NCBI GenBank assembly: GCA_020073365.1
Contig: JAIQFL010000003.1
Location: 25,222 to 89,221 of the forward strand
Reading direction: 5' to 3'
DNA length: 64,000 nt
Source of the DNA: Terriglobia bacterium
GTDB lineage: Bacteria; Acidobacteriota; Terriglobia; Bryobacterales; Bryobacteraceae
Below, piece after piece: positions 9,204 through 18,297 of the stretch; the stretch's first letter is position 1; the number at the start of each line of letters is the position of its first letter. The notes beneath the pieces were generated by a model. The model ran no database searches. It had not been told where the DNA came from and worked only from the letters and a program-made list of their open reading frames with translations. A program made the translations under genes and the position numbers.

Positions 9204-11351
9204 TCACCGGAAATTCTCCACCAGCATCAGATCGCTGCCCCATTGGACCGAGCGCGAAATGACGAAACGCTTGCGGTCAGGCGACACAGCCAAGCCCATG
9301 CTGAGGTGTCCCTCGATCTGGGCCAGTGCCCGGCTTTTCCCACTGGTGAAATCGAGGAACTGGAGGGAGGTCGTTCCCCCGGGGCCGGGCCCGGGGACGT
9401 AATAAATGCCGTCGTCCACGACAGCGAAAGCCCTTTTAAAAACCGATTTGAGGACCTGGTGTTCGGTTCCGCCTCCAACGGGGATTCTCCAGAGAGCATC
9501 CGGCCTTTCGACACTGTCCGTCTTCGTGTAGTAAATGGCGGCGCCGTCAGGTGACTCAAACGCCGTGTGTGCCCCCTTCGCCGTGATCTGTGTTGGTTCT
9601 CCCCCGCTGGCCGGCATGCGCATGATCTCATCCCTTCCGCCGCGGGTGGAGCCAAAGTAGATCCACTTTGCGTCGTTCGACCAACTTGGGACGTAGTTGT
9701 CGCCAGGCTGTCGGGTCATGCGCCGCGGCTGACCACCCGCGGCATCGATGACATAGATGTCCCAACGCCCATCGGCGCCCAGGGAGTCGAACGCGATCGA
9801 GCGCCCGTCCGGCGCCCAGCGCGGCGTCCCCGAGTAGAGGCTCCCGTATGTCAACTGCTGCGCGTCCAAACCATCCTGGTTCGCGATCCAGATTTGGGAA
9901 GCGCCGGTCCGCTGAGACATAAATGCGATCTTGCGCCCATCGGGGGAGAATTGTGGACTAATTTCATGAAAGGTCGACGCGACCAGCCGCTTCAGCGAGC
10001 CACGGGCGTCAATCTGCCAGAGATCATAATCGGTTACCCCTCTCGAGTAGGCCAGGCGCCGGCCCCGCCGGGAGTTTGCCGGGGAGTGCGCTTTCTCTCC
10101 GGCGAAGGCGAGCGGTTGCGCTCGAGCCATTCCAGATGGCGGGACCCGCCACAACGTGTTGTCGGCGGGATTCCCGAAACCGGAGAACACCAGTTGCTTC
10201 CCGTCTTCGGTCCACGATAATCCCGTCATCGCCGTGGCTTCTTTGGTGAGTCGCCGGGGATCCATTTTGGCGTAATTCGAATCAAGGTCTAAAAGGAAAA
10301 GTTCGCAGGCCGTATAACCCGCCTCGCAACGAATGAAAGCCAAGCTTCGCCCGTCGGGTGAGAAATCCGGGGCAAGGTCGAAGCCGGAAGTTCTCACGGT
10401 TGTGAGACGCCGCTTTTCCCCTTGCTCAACCGGAATGAGAAACACCCCCGGCGACTGGTCGGGCGGACCTCGATCAATGGTGGCCAGCCATTTCCCGTCC
10501 GGGGACCAAGACAACTGCCTGCCGGCGCTCAGCTCCAGGGAATAGGGCGGCAGGTTGCCGATTCTCACCTCGGCGACCTTGCGCTCGGGACCGCCCACAG
10601 GGGGCACCACGTAGATCACTGAATGTTCTGTGTCAAGCTTGCGCAGAAAGGCGATCTGGCGGCCGTCCGGCGACCAGGCAGGAGACCAGTCCACTGCCGG
10701 ATCGCGAGTCAGCCTCAACGGCGGGTCCGCGCCGATCACCTTCACGTAGATATCGAAGTTGTCTTGCTTCTCTCCGTCCCACTGGAACGCTACCTGTGTG
10801 CCATCCGGCGAAAAATCGGAAGAGTTTTCTATGCCGGGGTAGCTGGTCAGAGGAACTGGAATCATAGGTAGCTCCTGTTCGCGCTGGGGCGCCAGCAGCC
10901 ACACCGTTGCGGCCAGTATCGGGACGGCTGCGGCCCACATCCACCACCGCCGCTTCCCCGGGGGTCGCTCAGGTGGCGGAGGAGCCGAAAGGGGCTCGGG
11001 TGCAGCGGTCGTTGGAGCGCCCTCCACGGGCGCGATGAACCGATAGCCCCGGGACGGCAGCGTCTCGACGAACCGAGGAGTCTCCGGGGAGTCCCTCAGC
11101 GCCTCGCGGATCTTGTTGATGGCGATGTTCAGGCTGTGGTCGAGATCGCCGAATGCCAAGCCCTCCCAGACCTTCTGGCGCAGTTCCTCGCGGGTGACCA
11201 CATCGCCCGGCTTTTCGAGCAACGCCAGCAACACCCGAAACGGCCGTTCCTGAAGCCGGATGCGGACTCCGTGCTTGCGCAGGATCCCTGTCTGTGGCTC
11301 CACCTCGAAGACTCCGAAGCGGATGATGCCACTCGCTTGCGATTGAGGCAT
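9204..11351 (-). CDS. Winged-helix (OmpR/ToxR-type) membrane regulator fused to TolB-like beta-propeller
   Basis: The 715-residue protein is called from the ATG at 11351, 7 nt after GGGGAG; a longer frame extends to 11549 without support. Residues 8-106 form an OmpR/PhoB-type winged helix (FEVEP, LLEKPGDVVTREELRQKVW, NIAINKIREAL, RGYRFIAPV). A single membrane helix follows at about 136-154. The rest is a series of PD40/WD40-like TolB repeats with the recurring motif FSPDGxxxAF. The layout resembles CadC/ToxR one-component regulators with a periplasmic sensing propeller. The signal and target genes are unknown. Confidence 0.85.
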   Translation of the reverse strand: MPQSQASGIIRFGVFEVEPQTGILRKHGVRIRLQERPFRVLLALLEKPGDVVTREELRQKVWEGLAFGDLDHSLNIAINKIREALRDSPETPRFVETLPSRGYRFIAPVEGAPTTAAPEPLSAPPPPERPPGKRRWWMWAAAVPILAATVWLLAPQREQELPMIPVPLTSYPGIENSSDFSPDGTQVAFQWDGEKQDNFDIYVKVIGADPPLRLTRDPAVDWSPAWSPDGRQIAFLRKLDTEHSVIYVVPPVGGPERKVAEVRIGNLPPYSLELSAGRQLSWSPDGKWLATIDRGPPDQSPGVFLIPVEQGEKRRLTTVRTSGFDLAPDFSPDGRSLAFIRCEAGYTACELFLLDLDSNYAKMDPRRLTKEATAMTGLSWTEDGKQLVFSGFGNPADNTLWRVPPSGMARAQPLAFAGEKAHSPANSRRGRRLAYSRGVTDYDLWQIDARGSLKRLVASTFHEISPQFSPDGRKIAFMSQRTGASQIWIANQDGLDAQQLTYGSLYSGTPRWAPDGRSIAFDSLGADGRWDIYVIDAAGGQPRRMTRQPGDNYVPSWSNDAKWIYFGSTRGGRDEIMRMPASGGEPTQITAKGAHTAFESPDGAAIYYTKTDSVERPDALWRIPVGGGTEHQVLKSVFKRAFAVVDDGIYYVPGPGPGGTTSLQFLDFTSGKSRALAQIEGHLSMGLAVSPDRKRFVISRSVQWGSDLMLVENFR

Positions 11352-11540
11352 CGGAGATCTCCCCGCCATACAGAAGAATAGCACCCGCAACCCCGAAATT
11401 GAAGCGTCTTCTCCGGAGACCCATCGCCAAAGGTCTTTATTGTTCAGCAGATTACCTGGAGACGCAGGCTGTAGGCTCCGAGACACCGATTTGCGCCGCC
11501 GTGAATGGAGGTTCCAGTAGGTCAGGCCCAGGATCGGGCC

Positions 11541-12149
11541 ATGAAACACTCCATGCTGATAGCGGGAATCCTGGTGGCGGCGGCCGTGACTGCCCAGGCC
11601 CGCGACCCCAAACCGGTTGATGTGATGATTTACGTGAAAGGTGACAACAAGCCGCCCGGTTCCGTTGACTTCGGGGCGAGGGCCACAGTGACCTGGATGT
11701 ACGCCCGGATCGGCGTTCGCCTCGTCTGGCGCGATGGCGAGCTGGGGAGCAGCGCCGCATCCGGCAGTCCGGTGATGATCCAGCTACGGTTTACCGAGGA
11801 ACTCCGGGGCGATCTTAGCCCGGAGGCTTTGGCCTATGCTTTACCATTCGGTTACGGAAGGACCGCTATTACCGTCACCTACGACCGTATCAGCTTCGTA
11901 GCCGGCAGGTCGAGCCGGGCACAAGCCATCCTGGCACACGTGCTGGCGCACGAGATTGGCCACATCCTGCAGCGCACTAACGGGCACGCCGAGACCGGTG
12001 TCATGAAGGCGCACTGGAAAGGGCAGGACTACGACGCCATGAGCGTGAAGCCGCTAGAGTTCACCTCCGTCGATGTGGACTTGATAAAAGAGGGGTTGAA
12101 TGGGTTGAAGGCTCGAGCGGCGAGCCTTTCAGAAAAGGCTTCCCGATAG
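11541..12149 (+). CDS. Small secreted zincin-like protein (HEIGH motif)
   Basis: The 202-residue protein starts at the ATG at 11541 and has a signal peptide (MKHSMLIAGILVAAAVTAQA). The motif LAHEIGHILQRTNGH provides HExxH with a third histidine further along than in classical metzincins, and GVMKAHW downstream could serve as a Met-turn-like element. It is probably a secreted or periplasmic metallopeptidase, or an inactive relative. It is divergent from the winged-helix regulator, with about 190 nt between the two start codons. The ribosome-binding site is poor (AGGA about 9 nt upstream). Confidence 0.65.
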   Translation: MKHSMLIAGILVAAAVTAQARDPKPVDVMIYVKGDNKPPGSVDFGARATVTWMYARIGVRLVWRDGELGSSAASGSPVMIQLRFTEELRGDLSPEALAYALPFGYGRTAITVTYDRISFVAGRSSRAQAILAHVLAHEIGHILQRTNGHAETGVMKAHWKGQDYDAMSVKPLEFTSVDVDLIKEGLNGLKARAASLSEKASR

Positions 12150-12231
12150 CATCAGGCATCGACGCTTCCCCGTTCGGAAACCCCCGCCCATCCGTCTTCC
12201 CGGCCAAACGGGGCTTATTTTAACGCCTATA
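12150..12231. other. Leader part of a 590-nt gene-free gap
   Basis: No gene is supported between 12150 and 12740. Several short ORFs overlap in opposing frames, and none has a ribosome-binding site or a recognisable protein character. The first 80 nt show nothing specific. The next 330 nt are dominated by inverted repeats and are described separately. Confidence 0.6.
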
Positions 12232-12558
12232 GGGTCGTCCCAGGAGGAACCCCAGGGACGGGAGGGATGGGTACTGCGCTAAATCTGCACTTTTGGCGCA
12301 CGACCCAGGGAAGCGGGCGTCCGCCCCACTTTTCAGATCGTGTGTCCGAGCGAGGCGTGGCCTGCGCTTCCGTTATCCGCGGAAGCGCAGGACGAGGGGG
12401 TTCCGGGCGGGCCGTAGTTTTCGGAAGATGCGATTTGGCCCGTGCAATCTTCCGGATGCAGTTCTTTTGGCGAGCGAACCGGTGAGCCCTTCCCCTCGAC
12501 AAGACCGAACGGATATCCTCCGATCAGCCGTTCGATCCAGCCTCCTGAGAGGGGAAGG
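12232..12558. ncRNA. Candidate structured RNA with several helices and an H-type pseudoknot
   Basis: The interval contains a dense set of complementary arms: GGGTCGT 12232-12238 with 12300-12306; TGCGC 12275-12279 with 12296-12300; a perfect 12-bp hairpin CCTGCGCTTCCG 12361-12372 with 12380-12391; GGTTC 12399-12403 with GAACC 12476-12480; an 8-bp hairpin CGGAAGAT 12422-12429 with 12447-12454; and a 10-bp hairpin CCTTCCCCTC 12488-12497 with 12549-12558, which encloses a 7-bp stem (12506-12512 with 12528-12534). CGGGCC at 12408-12413 also pairs with GGCCCG at 12437-12442 inside the loop of the 8-bp hairpin, forming a pseudoknot. I recognise no known RNA family (not RNase P, tmRNA or SRP). The transcribed strand is uncertain; the plus strand would place it upstream of the GAF/AAA+ regulator. 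Confidence 0.4.
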
Positions 12559-12740
12559 TGGCCCACTTCATGCCCTACTTAATGCACCTCGCTAACCAAA
12601 CCAACTTGTAAGCATAACCCTTTTATTTTCAAAGAAAGACAGCGGCGCGTGGGTGTCCACAGTCTGGGCACCATCAAACGGCGTGGTCATGTTGTCTACT
12701 TCATGGACAGGCCTCCGCCAATGCGATAGACTGGGACGCC

Positions 12741-14270
12741 ATGGGACCCCTGCCTCTTACCGAGTTGCATGAAAAGCTAGCCGCCATTCTGACGATCTGC
12801 CAGAAGATGAACTCGGAGCGGGATCTGGGAGCGCTGCTCGACCTGATAGCCCGGGAAGCCACCAGCCTTCTGGATTGTGACCGCGCCAGCATTTTCCTTC
12901 TGGATGAGGAACGCAACGAACTCTGGTCCAAAGTTGCCTTGGGAAGTGAGGAAATTCTCAGATTCGACGCGCGCCTGGGAATCGCGGGAAACGTTGTGCT
13001 GACCGGGAACACTATCAATGTGCGGGACGCCTACGGAGACCCCCGTTTCTACGGCGCCATCGATGGGCAAACAGGCTACCGCACGCGAAACGTGTTGGCT
13101 GTGGCGGTGAAAAACCAGATGGGACAGATCATTGGTGCGTTCGAGGCTTTGAATAAGCGGTTCGGAGCGTTTACCACGCGCGATGAGGAATCGCTTGCGG
13201 CGCTGGCCTCGCATGCCGCCATCGCCATCGAGACCGCCCAACTGGTTGGGGAACTGCGCCGCAACCAGGACGAGCTGGTGCAGCAGAATGCGCACCTGTG
13301 GCGTGAGGTGGAGAACAAGTTTTCCACGCATGGCATTATCGGGACGGGGCAGAAGATCCAGCAGGTAGTCCGCCTGGTGGAACGGATCCGGGACAGCCTG
13401 GTCAGCGTCCTGATCACGGGCGAGAGCGGCACCGGAAAAGAACTGGTGGCCAAAGCGGTGCACTACACCAGCCCCCGGGCACGCCGGCCGTTCGTGGCCC
13501 TGAACTGCGCCGCGCTGCCGGAAACTCTGCTGGAGAGCGAACTGTTTGGAATTGAGAAGGGCGTGGCCACCGGGGTGCAGCCGCGGATGGGCCAATTTCA
13601 GAAGGCCGACGGCGGAACCCTGTTTCTCGACGAGATCGGCGATCTCAGCCTGACGGCTCAGGCCAAGATCCTGAGGGTGCTGCAGGAGCGCGTGGTGGAG
13701 CGCGTGGGAGGGCGCGCGCCGATGCCGGTGGATGTCCGCCTGCTCGCCGCCACCAACAAGGACCTGGAGGCGGAGATCGCCAAAGGCAATTTCCGCGAGG
13801 ATCTGTATTACCGCATCAAGGTAATCCATATCCACATGCCCCCCCTGCGCGATATTCGGGAAGAAATTCCGCTGCTGGCCAACCATTTTCTGAAAGAGTA
13901 TTGCCGGGAGACGGGCCGAAGCCAGATGGAGTTTTCGACGGCCGTGATCCGCAACCTGACGGGCGCTCCGTGGCCCGGAAACATACGCCAGTTGCGAAAT
14001 GAAGTGATGCGCCTGGCGGCCTGCTCCCGCTATGACGCCATTACCGAAGACGATCTGTGGGAAGGCATGCCCTCCACCGGGCATGAACCCCCACCCGCCA
14101 AGGTGGTGAAGGCGCAGTCACTGAAGAAGGCCGTTGCCGATTTGGAGCAGCGAATGATCGCGGAAGCGTTACAGGTGACGCGCAACAACCAGCAGCAAGC
14201 CGCCAGGCAACTGGGACTGAGCCGGCAGGGCCTGATCAACAAGATGAAGCGCTACTCGCTTTTGGCGTAG
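12741..14270 (+). CDS. GAF-AAA+-Fis transcriptional activator with altered GAFTGA loop
   Basis: The 509-residue protein has a GAF domain (about 20-170), a sigma-54-activator-type AAA+ domain (about 195-430) with Walker A GESGTGKE (227-234) and Walker B GGTLFLDE (291-298), and a C-terminal Fis-type helix-turn-helix (NNQQQAARQLGLSRQGLINK). At residues 274-279, where canonical activators have GAFTGA, this protein has GVATGV, so the phenylalanine that contacts sigma-54 is absent. ATP hydrolysis residues are kept. It may still activate through sigma-54 in a modified way, or work with another form of polymerase. The GAF domain would bind a small ligand. The gene-free structured stretch lies directly upstream. 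Confidence 0.9.
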   Translation: MGPLPLTELHEKLAAILTICQKMNSERDLGALLDLIAREATSLLDCDRASIFLLDEERNELWSKVALGSEEILRFDARLGIAGNVVLTGNTINVRDAYGDPRFYGAIDGQTGYRTRNVLAVAVKNQMGQIIGAFEALNKRFGAFTTRDEESLAALASHAAIAIETAQLVGELRRNQDELVQQNAHLWREVENKFSTHGIIGTGQKIQQVVRLVERIRDSLVSVLITGESGTGKELVAKAVHYTSPRARRPFVALNCAALPETLLESELFGIEKGVATGVQPRMGQFQKADGGTLFLDEIGDLSLTAQAKILRVLQERVVERVGGRAPMPVDVRLLAATNKDLEAEIAKGNFREDLYYRIKVIHIHMPPLRDIREEIPLLANHFLKEYCRETGRSQMEFSTAVIRNLTGAPWPGNIRQLRNEVMRLAACSRYDAITEDDLWEGMPSTGHEPPPAKVVKAQSLKKAVADLEQRMIAEALQVTRNNQQQAARQLGLSRQGLINKMKRYSLLA

Positions 14271-14372
14271 GAACCCGTAGGATCCCCGTTGGCCTTTTGG
14301 CCACAGAAGCGCTCGGTGTATACTACATCAATCGAAAAACACGAGTTAGGCAGGGCAGAAAGGGATGTTCTT

Positions 14373-14753
14373 ATGGGCCTCCAATCGAACTTCTTCCGTC
14401 GTATCCCCAAGCTTGAGGCAGCGGCCGTGTCCGACCCGGCCCACATCCTGCCGGGCGCCGTCGGGGACCACGTCGCCATGATCCAGCACGCGTTGATTGC
14501 GCTTGATGGGGCCGATATCGCCCGGACGGAGGTGGCGACCAAGCGCTACGGCCGATCGACTGCCGACGCGGTGCTCTCCTATAAGAAGAAGCGCGGTATC
14601 ATCAACCGTAGCTACCAGACCCAGGCCGATAACATCGTCGGTAAGATGACGATCGCGGCACTGGACAAAGGGATGCTGCAACTGGAGCGGACGATCAAGG
14701 TGCAGACGATCCAGTGCGACTTTGGAGGACAACGCCACGGACCTGAAGCTTGA
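14373..14753 (+). CDS. Peptidoglycan-binding-like small protein
   Basis: The 126-residue protein starts at the ATG at 14373 behind AAGGGA. The central part (GAVGDHVAMIQHALIALDG...YGRSTADAVLSYKKKRGI...VGKMTIAALDKGM) follows the repeat pattern of peptidoglycan-binding (PGB_1-like) domains: a helix with D-x-x-x-x-Q, then a G-x-x-T-x-x-A-V segment. There is no signal peptide, which is unusual for a cell-wall binder and suggests export by another route or a different ligand. A HExxH protein gene follows 140 nt downstream in the same direction, so the two may work together. Confidence 0.6.
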   Translation: MGLQSNFFRRIPKLEAAAVSDPAHILPGAVGDHVAMIQHALIALDGADIARTEVATKRYGRSTADAVLSYKKKRGIINRSYQTQADNIVGKMTIAALDKGMLQLERTIKVQTIQCDFGGQRHGPEA

Positions 14754-14893
14754 GGAACATCCTAAGTCGAGGGTGTGGTAAGTGGCCGATCATCAGCACC
14801 GGGTAGGTGACTACGTTGGTCGTCGCGCGGGCGTCGAAATGGCGCCCGAGGCGCTTCGCTGGTAAAGACCATGCCCCAAAGGGAGGACGAGCG

Positions 14894-15583
14894 ATGCCCA
14901 CTCAGTGGATTCAGGCCGTCAAGAACAGCCACCAGCTAACGGTCTTCGCTACCAGCAGCGTGACTAAGGGACCGTGGAGCAGTGTGTTCACCAACGCCCT
15001 GCAGGAGTTCAACCGGCTGTCCGGAGCAATGCAGCTTGGGGTCACGTTCGTCCCCCCCACTCCATCTACACCGGCGCCGGACCCGTCGTCGGTGACAACG
15101 GGAACGAACGTGAAATTCGACACGGCGAACGGCTCCGTCCATGAGGACGTCCTCAAGAACAAGTTCGGCCAGGTCTTGAGCAGCTTCACAGAAAACGTGA
15201 GCGGGACCGCGATGATCGGACTGACGAAGCCGCCCCAGTGGCAAGACGATAAGGGCCAAACCCGGCAATTCAGGGCCTTCATTTATGTACCTGCCACGCC
15301 CATGGTTAACGCCGGCCCCACTGGTCAGCAGATACAGCGCGGGGTCGGGGACGGGGTGAAGTTGTTTATCGCCGTTCACGAGTTGATCCACGCCTGCGGG
15401 TTGTCTAATGGCGATCACAGTCCGGAGAGCGACCCGGACGTATTCGTCGCTCAACCCCAACCCCTCCCTGGAGCGACGCCTCAGGGCGACAAGCTCATGC
15501 TTCGCCTTCAACCCCAGGTGGTTGCGCCGCCCATTATCATCAGCACCCGGACGGCGGGTCTGATTCGGTCCATTTGGACCTAA
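14894..15583 (+). CDS. HExxH metallopeptidase-like protein of unknown function
   Basis: The 229-residue protein starts at the ATG at 14894, 7 nt after GGAGG. Near residue 170 it carries AVHELIHACGLSNGDHSP, a HExxH zinc motif followed by a glycine and a further His/Asp pair, as in zincins. No signal peptide is visible. The N-terminal part (SSVFTNALQEFNRLSG) could be a substrate-side helix. It follows the peptidoglycan-binding-like gene, and its stop overlaps by 4 nt the stop of the convergent penicillin-binding protein gene. The family is not recognised; the motif alone supports a peptidase guess. Confidence 0.55.
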   Translation: MPTQWIQAVKNSHQLTVFATSSVTKGPWSSVFTNALQEFNRLSGAMQLGVTFVPPTPSTPAPDPSSVTTGTNVKFDTANGSVHEDVLKNKFGQVLSSFTENVSGTAMIGLTKPPQWQDDKGQTRQFRAFIYVPATPMVNAGPTGQQIQRGVGDGVKLFIAVHELIHACGLSNGDHSPESDPDVFVAQPQPLPGATPQGDKLMLRLQPQVVAPPIIISTRTAGLIRSIWT

Positions 15584-17952
15584 CGGGCTAGGGAATCGGG
15601 CTGGGAGACGATCCGGTGTGTACCGAGTGCATGCCATTCACACTCATCCACCGGCTGGGTGCCATTGATGAACACCTCAGTTCGCGGTTCCGGACAATTC
15701 TCGCCGGCGCGCTGGCCGGAATCGGCGCAGATATTCACCGACACCACTCCCTGCGGCGCCTGGAAAGCCTTGGCATCGCGGTACCCGCGCATCCCGGCGG
15801 CACGCTTCATGAACTCGACCCATATGGGCAACGCGGAACGGGCGCCTTCCAGCTTCAACTCGCGGTTGTCATCGAAGCCCACCCAAACCACGCATAGCAG
15901 TTGGCTGGTAAAGCCGGCGAACCAGCCGTCGCGCGAGGTTCCGGTCTTGCCGGCGGCCGGCAAGGTAAAGCCGCGCGAGCGGACCGCGGCGCCGGTACCG
16001 CTGCGCAACACTTCCTGCATCATGCTGACCATCAGGTAGGCCACGCGCCGGTCAAGTGCCGGGCGCTGGTCGGGTTGGTCCTGGTAGAGCACCGTTCCGT
16101 CCGGTGCGCGCGCCAGCGAAATCGTCGTCGGCGTTACGTGCGTCCCCTGGTTGGCGAATACGGTGTAGGCGCCTGCGATTTCGAGGGGCGTGGTTTCGTA
16201 CGCCCCGAGCGCCACGGAGGGAGTCGGTTTGATCGCATTATTCAGTCCGGCACGCCGCGCCATGGCGACGACCTTGGCATAACCCACTCGTTGCGCGAGC
16301 TGAACGGTTGCCACGTTCAGCGAGTGGGCGAGGGCGCTCCGCAACGTGACATCTCCCATGAACTCGTGGCCGAAGTTGCCAGGCTGATAAGGCGTGTCGT
16401 TAAAGGCGAAACTGGTGGGGGTATCGTTCAAAATGCTGGCCGGCGTGAAGATCTGCCGGCCGCCCTCGACGGCCGTGTCGAGCGCGGCCGCGTACACAAA
16501 CGGTTTGAAAACCGATCCGGGCTGCCGCATGGCGAGCACGTGGTTCAACTGGCTCGCTCCATAGTTTCGCCCGCCCACCAGAGCTTTCACTTCGCCGGTG
16601 TGGGGATCGAGCGCGATCAGGGCCACCTGCGGCTGGTCTGTGGGAATCTCGAGGGATTTCTTCTTGCGCAGTTGCTCATCCACCGCCTTCATGCCGATGT
16701 CGATGGCCTCTTGCGCCGCCTGCTGTAGGTCGGGATCGAGCGTAGTGTAAATGTATCGGGTGTGCTGGTTGCGGTCGGCCAGCTTGTTCTGTAGTTCGTC
16801 ATTCATCAAGTCGATGAAATATTGAGAAGCCACGCTCTCGGGCCGGTCGGGCGCAATGGTGACCGGTGCATCCACTGCCTGCGCGTACTGTTCCCCGTTC
16901 AAGTAGCCGTTGCGGTGCATGAGGGCCAGCACCCGGTTGCGACGGTCACGGGCGCGCTCCGGGTAGCGTCTGGGGTTGTAAAAGCTGGGCCGCTGCACCA
17001 GCCCGGCCAGCAGAGCGGCGTCGGCGGTGGTGAGTTGCGACAGCTCCTTTCCAAAGTACGCCCGCGCGCCCTCGCCGAACCCGGTGATACTGAAGGTGCC
17101 GCGGCGGCCAAGGTAGACCTCGTTGGCATAGTCCTCGAAGATCTGCTGCTTAGTGAGCTTCTCTTCGAGGTGCATGGTGAGAAACAGTTCTTCGATTTTT
17201 CGTTTCCAGCGCTTGTCAGGCCCCAGCCAGAATCCGCGCGCGAGCTGCATGGTCAGGGTGGAGGCGCCCTGCTCCTTGTGCCCGGACTTCACATCCACGT
17301 AGGCGGCCTTGAGAATTCGCGTGAAATCGAACCCGGAATGGTGAAAGAAATTCTTGTCTTCGGCGGAGATGACCGCGTGGACCAGGGTTGGAGGGATGTC
17401 GGCGAAACGCACCAGGTGACGCTTTTCCCGTTGTTGGGAGAGGTTCGTGATGAGCTGCGGTTCCAGCTCAAACACCTGCCGCTCGGTGCGATCCCGCAGC
17501 GAAACGATTCGCGTGAGCTTTCCGTCGGCGAATTCCAGAACCCCAGGTTCACCGCCCGCGTACGAGTCGCGGCCAGGGAACACTTCCACCGCCCGGGATC
17601 TCACGTTATACCATCCCATGGTATTGCTACGGGACGTTGAGTACCCGCTATGGCGCAGGCGCGCGACGACTTCTTCCACCGTGAGGGGATCGCCGACCGC
17701 TACGGTTCGCGGCCTGGTGTAAATGCTCAGGGTGTTCGAGAAGGCGCCTGCGGCAAGGCGGCGATCGATGATCCGCGCGAATCTCAGGTAGAAGAAGCCG
17801 AAGATGAAAACGACGGCACAGCATATACCGAGGATCCACGCGGCGCAGATGCGGCCCTCGCGCCGCTCGAAAAATCCGGGTAGGGGTCTCGCCCCGTCGG
17901 GTTGGATCTCAGTAACACCTGGTTCGGTCCTGTTTTCCTGGAGTTCCAACAT
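15580..17952 (-). CDS. Class A penicillin-binding protein (PBP1b-like glycosyltransferase/transpeptidase)
   Basis: The 790-residue bifunctional enzyme polymerises lipid II glycan strands and cross-links peptides in the periplasm. A cytoplasmic tail and one membrane helix (about 36-57) precede a UB2H-like region (about 70-160). The GT51 domain has the catalytic Glu198 in EDKNFFHHSGFD and QGASTLTMQLARGFWLG. The transpeptidase domain has SVFK (Ser480), SLN (544-546) and KTG (669-671), so both activities look intact. A paralogue with the same layout lies at 25451-28081. The ATG at 17952 follows AGG at a 6-nt spacing. The gene is convergent with the HExxH gene and overlaps it at the stop codons. 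Confidence 0.95.
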   Translation of the reverse strand: MLELQENRTEPGVTEIQPDGARPLPGFFERREGRICAAWILGICCAVVFIFGFFYLRFARIIDRRLAAGAFSNTLSIYTRPRTVAVGDPLTVEEVVARLRHSGYSTSRSNTMGWYNVRSRAVEVFPGRDSYAGGEPGVLEFADGKLTRIVSLRDRTERQVFELEPQLITNLSQQREKRHLVRFADIPPTLVHAVISAEDKNFFHHSGFDFTRILKAAYVDVKSGHKEQGASTLTMQLARGFWLGPDKRWKRKIEELFLTMHLEEKLTKQQIFEDYANEVYLGRRGTFSITGFGEGARAYFGKELSQLTTADAALLAGLVQRPSFYNPRRYPERARDRRNRVLALMHRNGYLNGEQYAQAVDAPVTIAPDRPESVASQYFIDLMNDELQNKLADRNQHTRYIYTTLDPDLQQAAQEAIDIGMKAVDEQLRKKKSLEIPTDQPQVALIALDPHTGEVKALVGGRNYGASQLNHVLAMRQPGSVFKPFVYAAALDTAVEGGRQIFTPASILNDTPTSFAFNDTPYQPGNFGHEFMGDVTLRSALAHSLNVATVQLAQRVGYAKVVAMARRAGLNNAIKPTPSVALGAYETTPLEIAGAYTVFANQGTHVTPTTISLARAPDGTVLYQDQPDQRPALDRRVAYLMVSMMQEVLRSGTGAAVRSRGFTLPAAGKTGTSRDGWFAGFTSQLLCVVWVGFDDNRELKLEGARSALPIWVEFMKRAAGMRGYRDAKAFQAPQGVVSVNICADSGQRAGENCPEPRTEVFINGTQPVDECEWHALGTHRIVSQPDSLAR

Positions 17953-18172
17953 GGGGCACCTGGAGGAATCAGGAGCAACTGCGGGGCCAAGCTAGACCGT
18001 GAGAAAACGAACGCTAGACCAAGGATGCATCTATTGCACTGTGTGACCATCAATACATGCCGGTTCGGTAATTATTGGCAGTGTCGATTGGCCTGGCGTG
18101 AAACAGATTGCTCAGAATACCGCTTCTGCGGCTCTGACCGTGTCTGAATCCCGCTGCTTTACGCGCACGGCG
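17953..18172. other. Start of the gap between the PBP and rpmB genes
   Basis: No ORF with coding character is seen between 17953 and 18297. The right half holds the dispersed repeat described at 18173-18256. A GCGGCTCTGACCGT motif near 18128-18141 resembles the GGAGCCGCGACCGT repeat core in inverse orientation. Confidence 0.5.
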
Positions 18173-18256
18173 CCGAGCGGAGCCGCGACGGTGAGGAGTT
18201 GTGAAAGAACTGCCCGCATGCGGGCGAGGCAGACGGAACCGCCTGCCCCACCACGG
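18173..18256 (-). repeat. Dispersed intergenic repeat, copy A (CAGGCGG / GGAGCCGCGAC type)
   Basis: Read on the minus strand, this 84-nt block aligns with the plus strand of 28118-28201, with roughly four of five positions identical. Both start CCGTGGTGGG, contain CAGGCGGTTCCG followed by CTGCCTC, a CCCGC-N-TGCGGG palindrome and TTCTTTC, and end with a GGCTCCG core. Both lie next to class A PBP genes. Confidence 0.65.
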
Positions 18257-18297
18257 AAGGCAAGGGCGCGCCAGAGGGATATCTGCGAAATGGTGTG

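Noticed and set aside
12293..12595. Overlapping short frames in the 12.2-12.6 kb gap
   Set aside because: Four frames on both strands overlap the same inverted repeats; none shows coding character, and the repeats explain the open stretches.
14290..14303. TGGCC-TTTT-GGCCA hairpin after the activator gene
   Set aside because: Only a 5-bp stem and no T-run after it; not enough for a terminator call.
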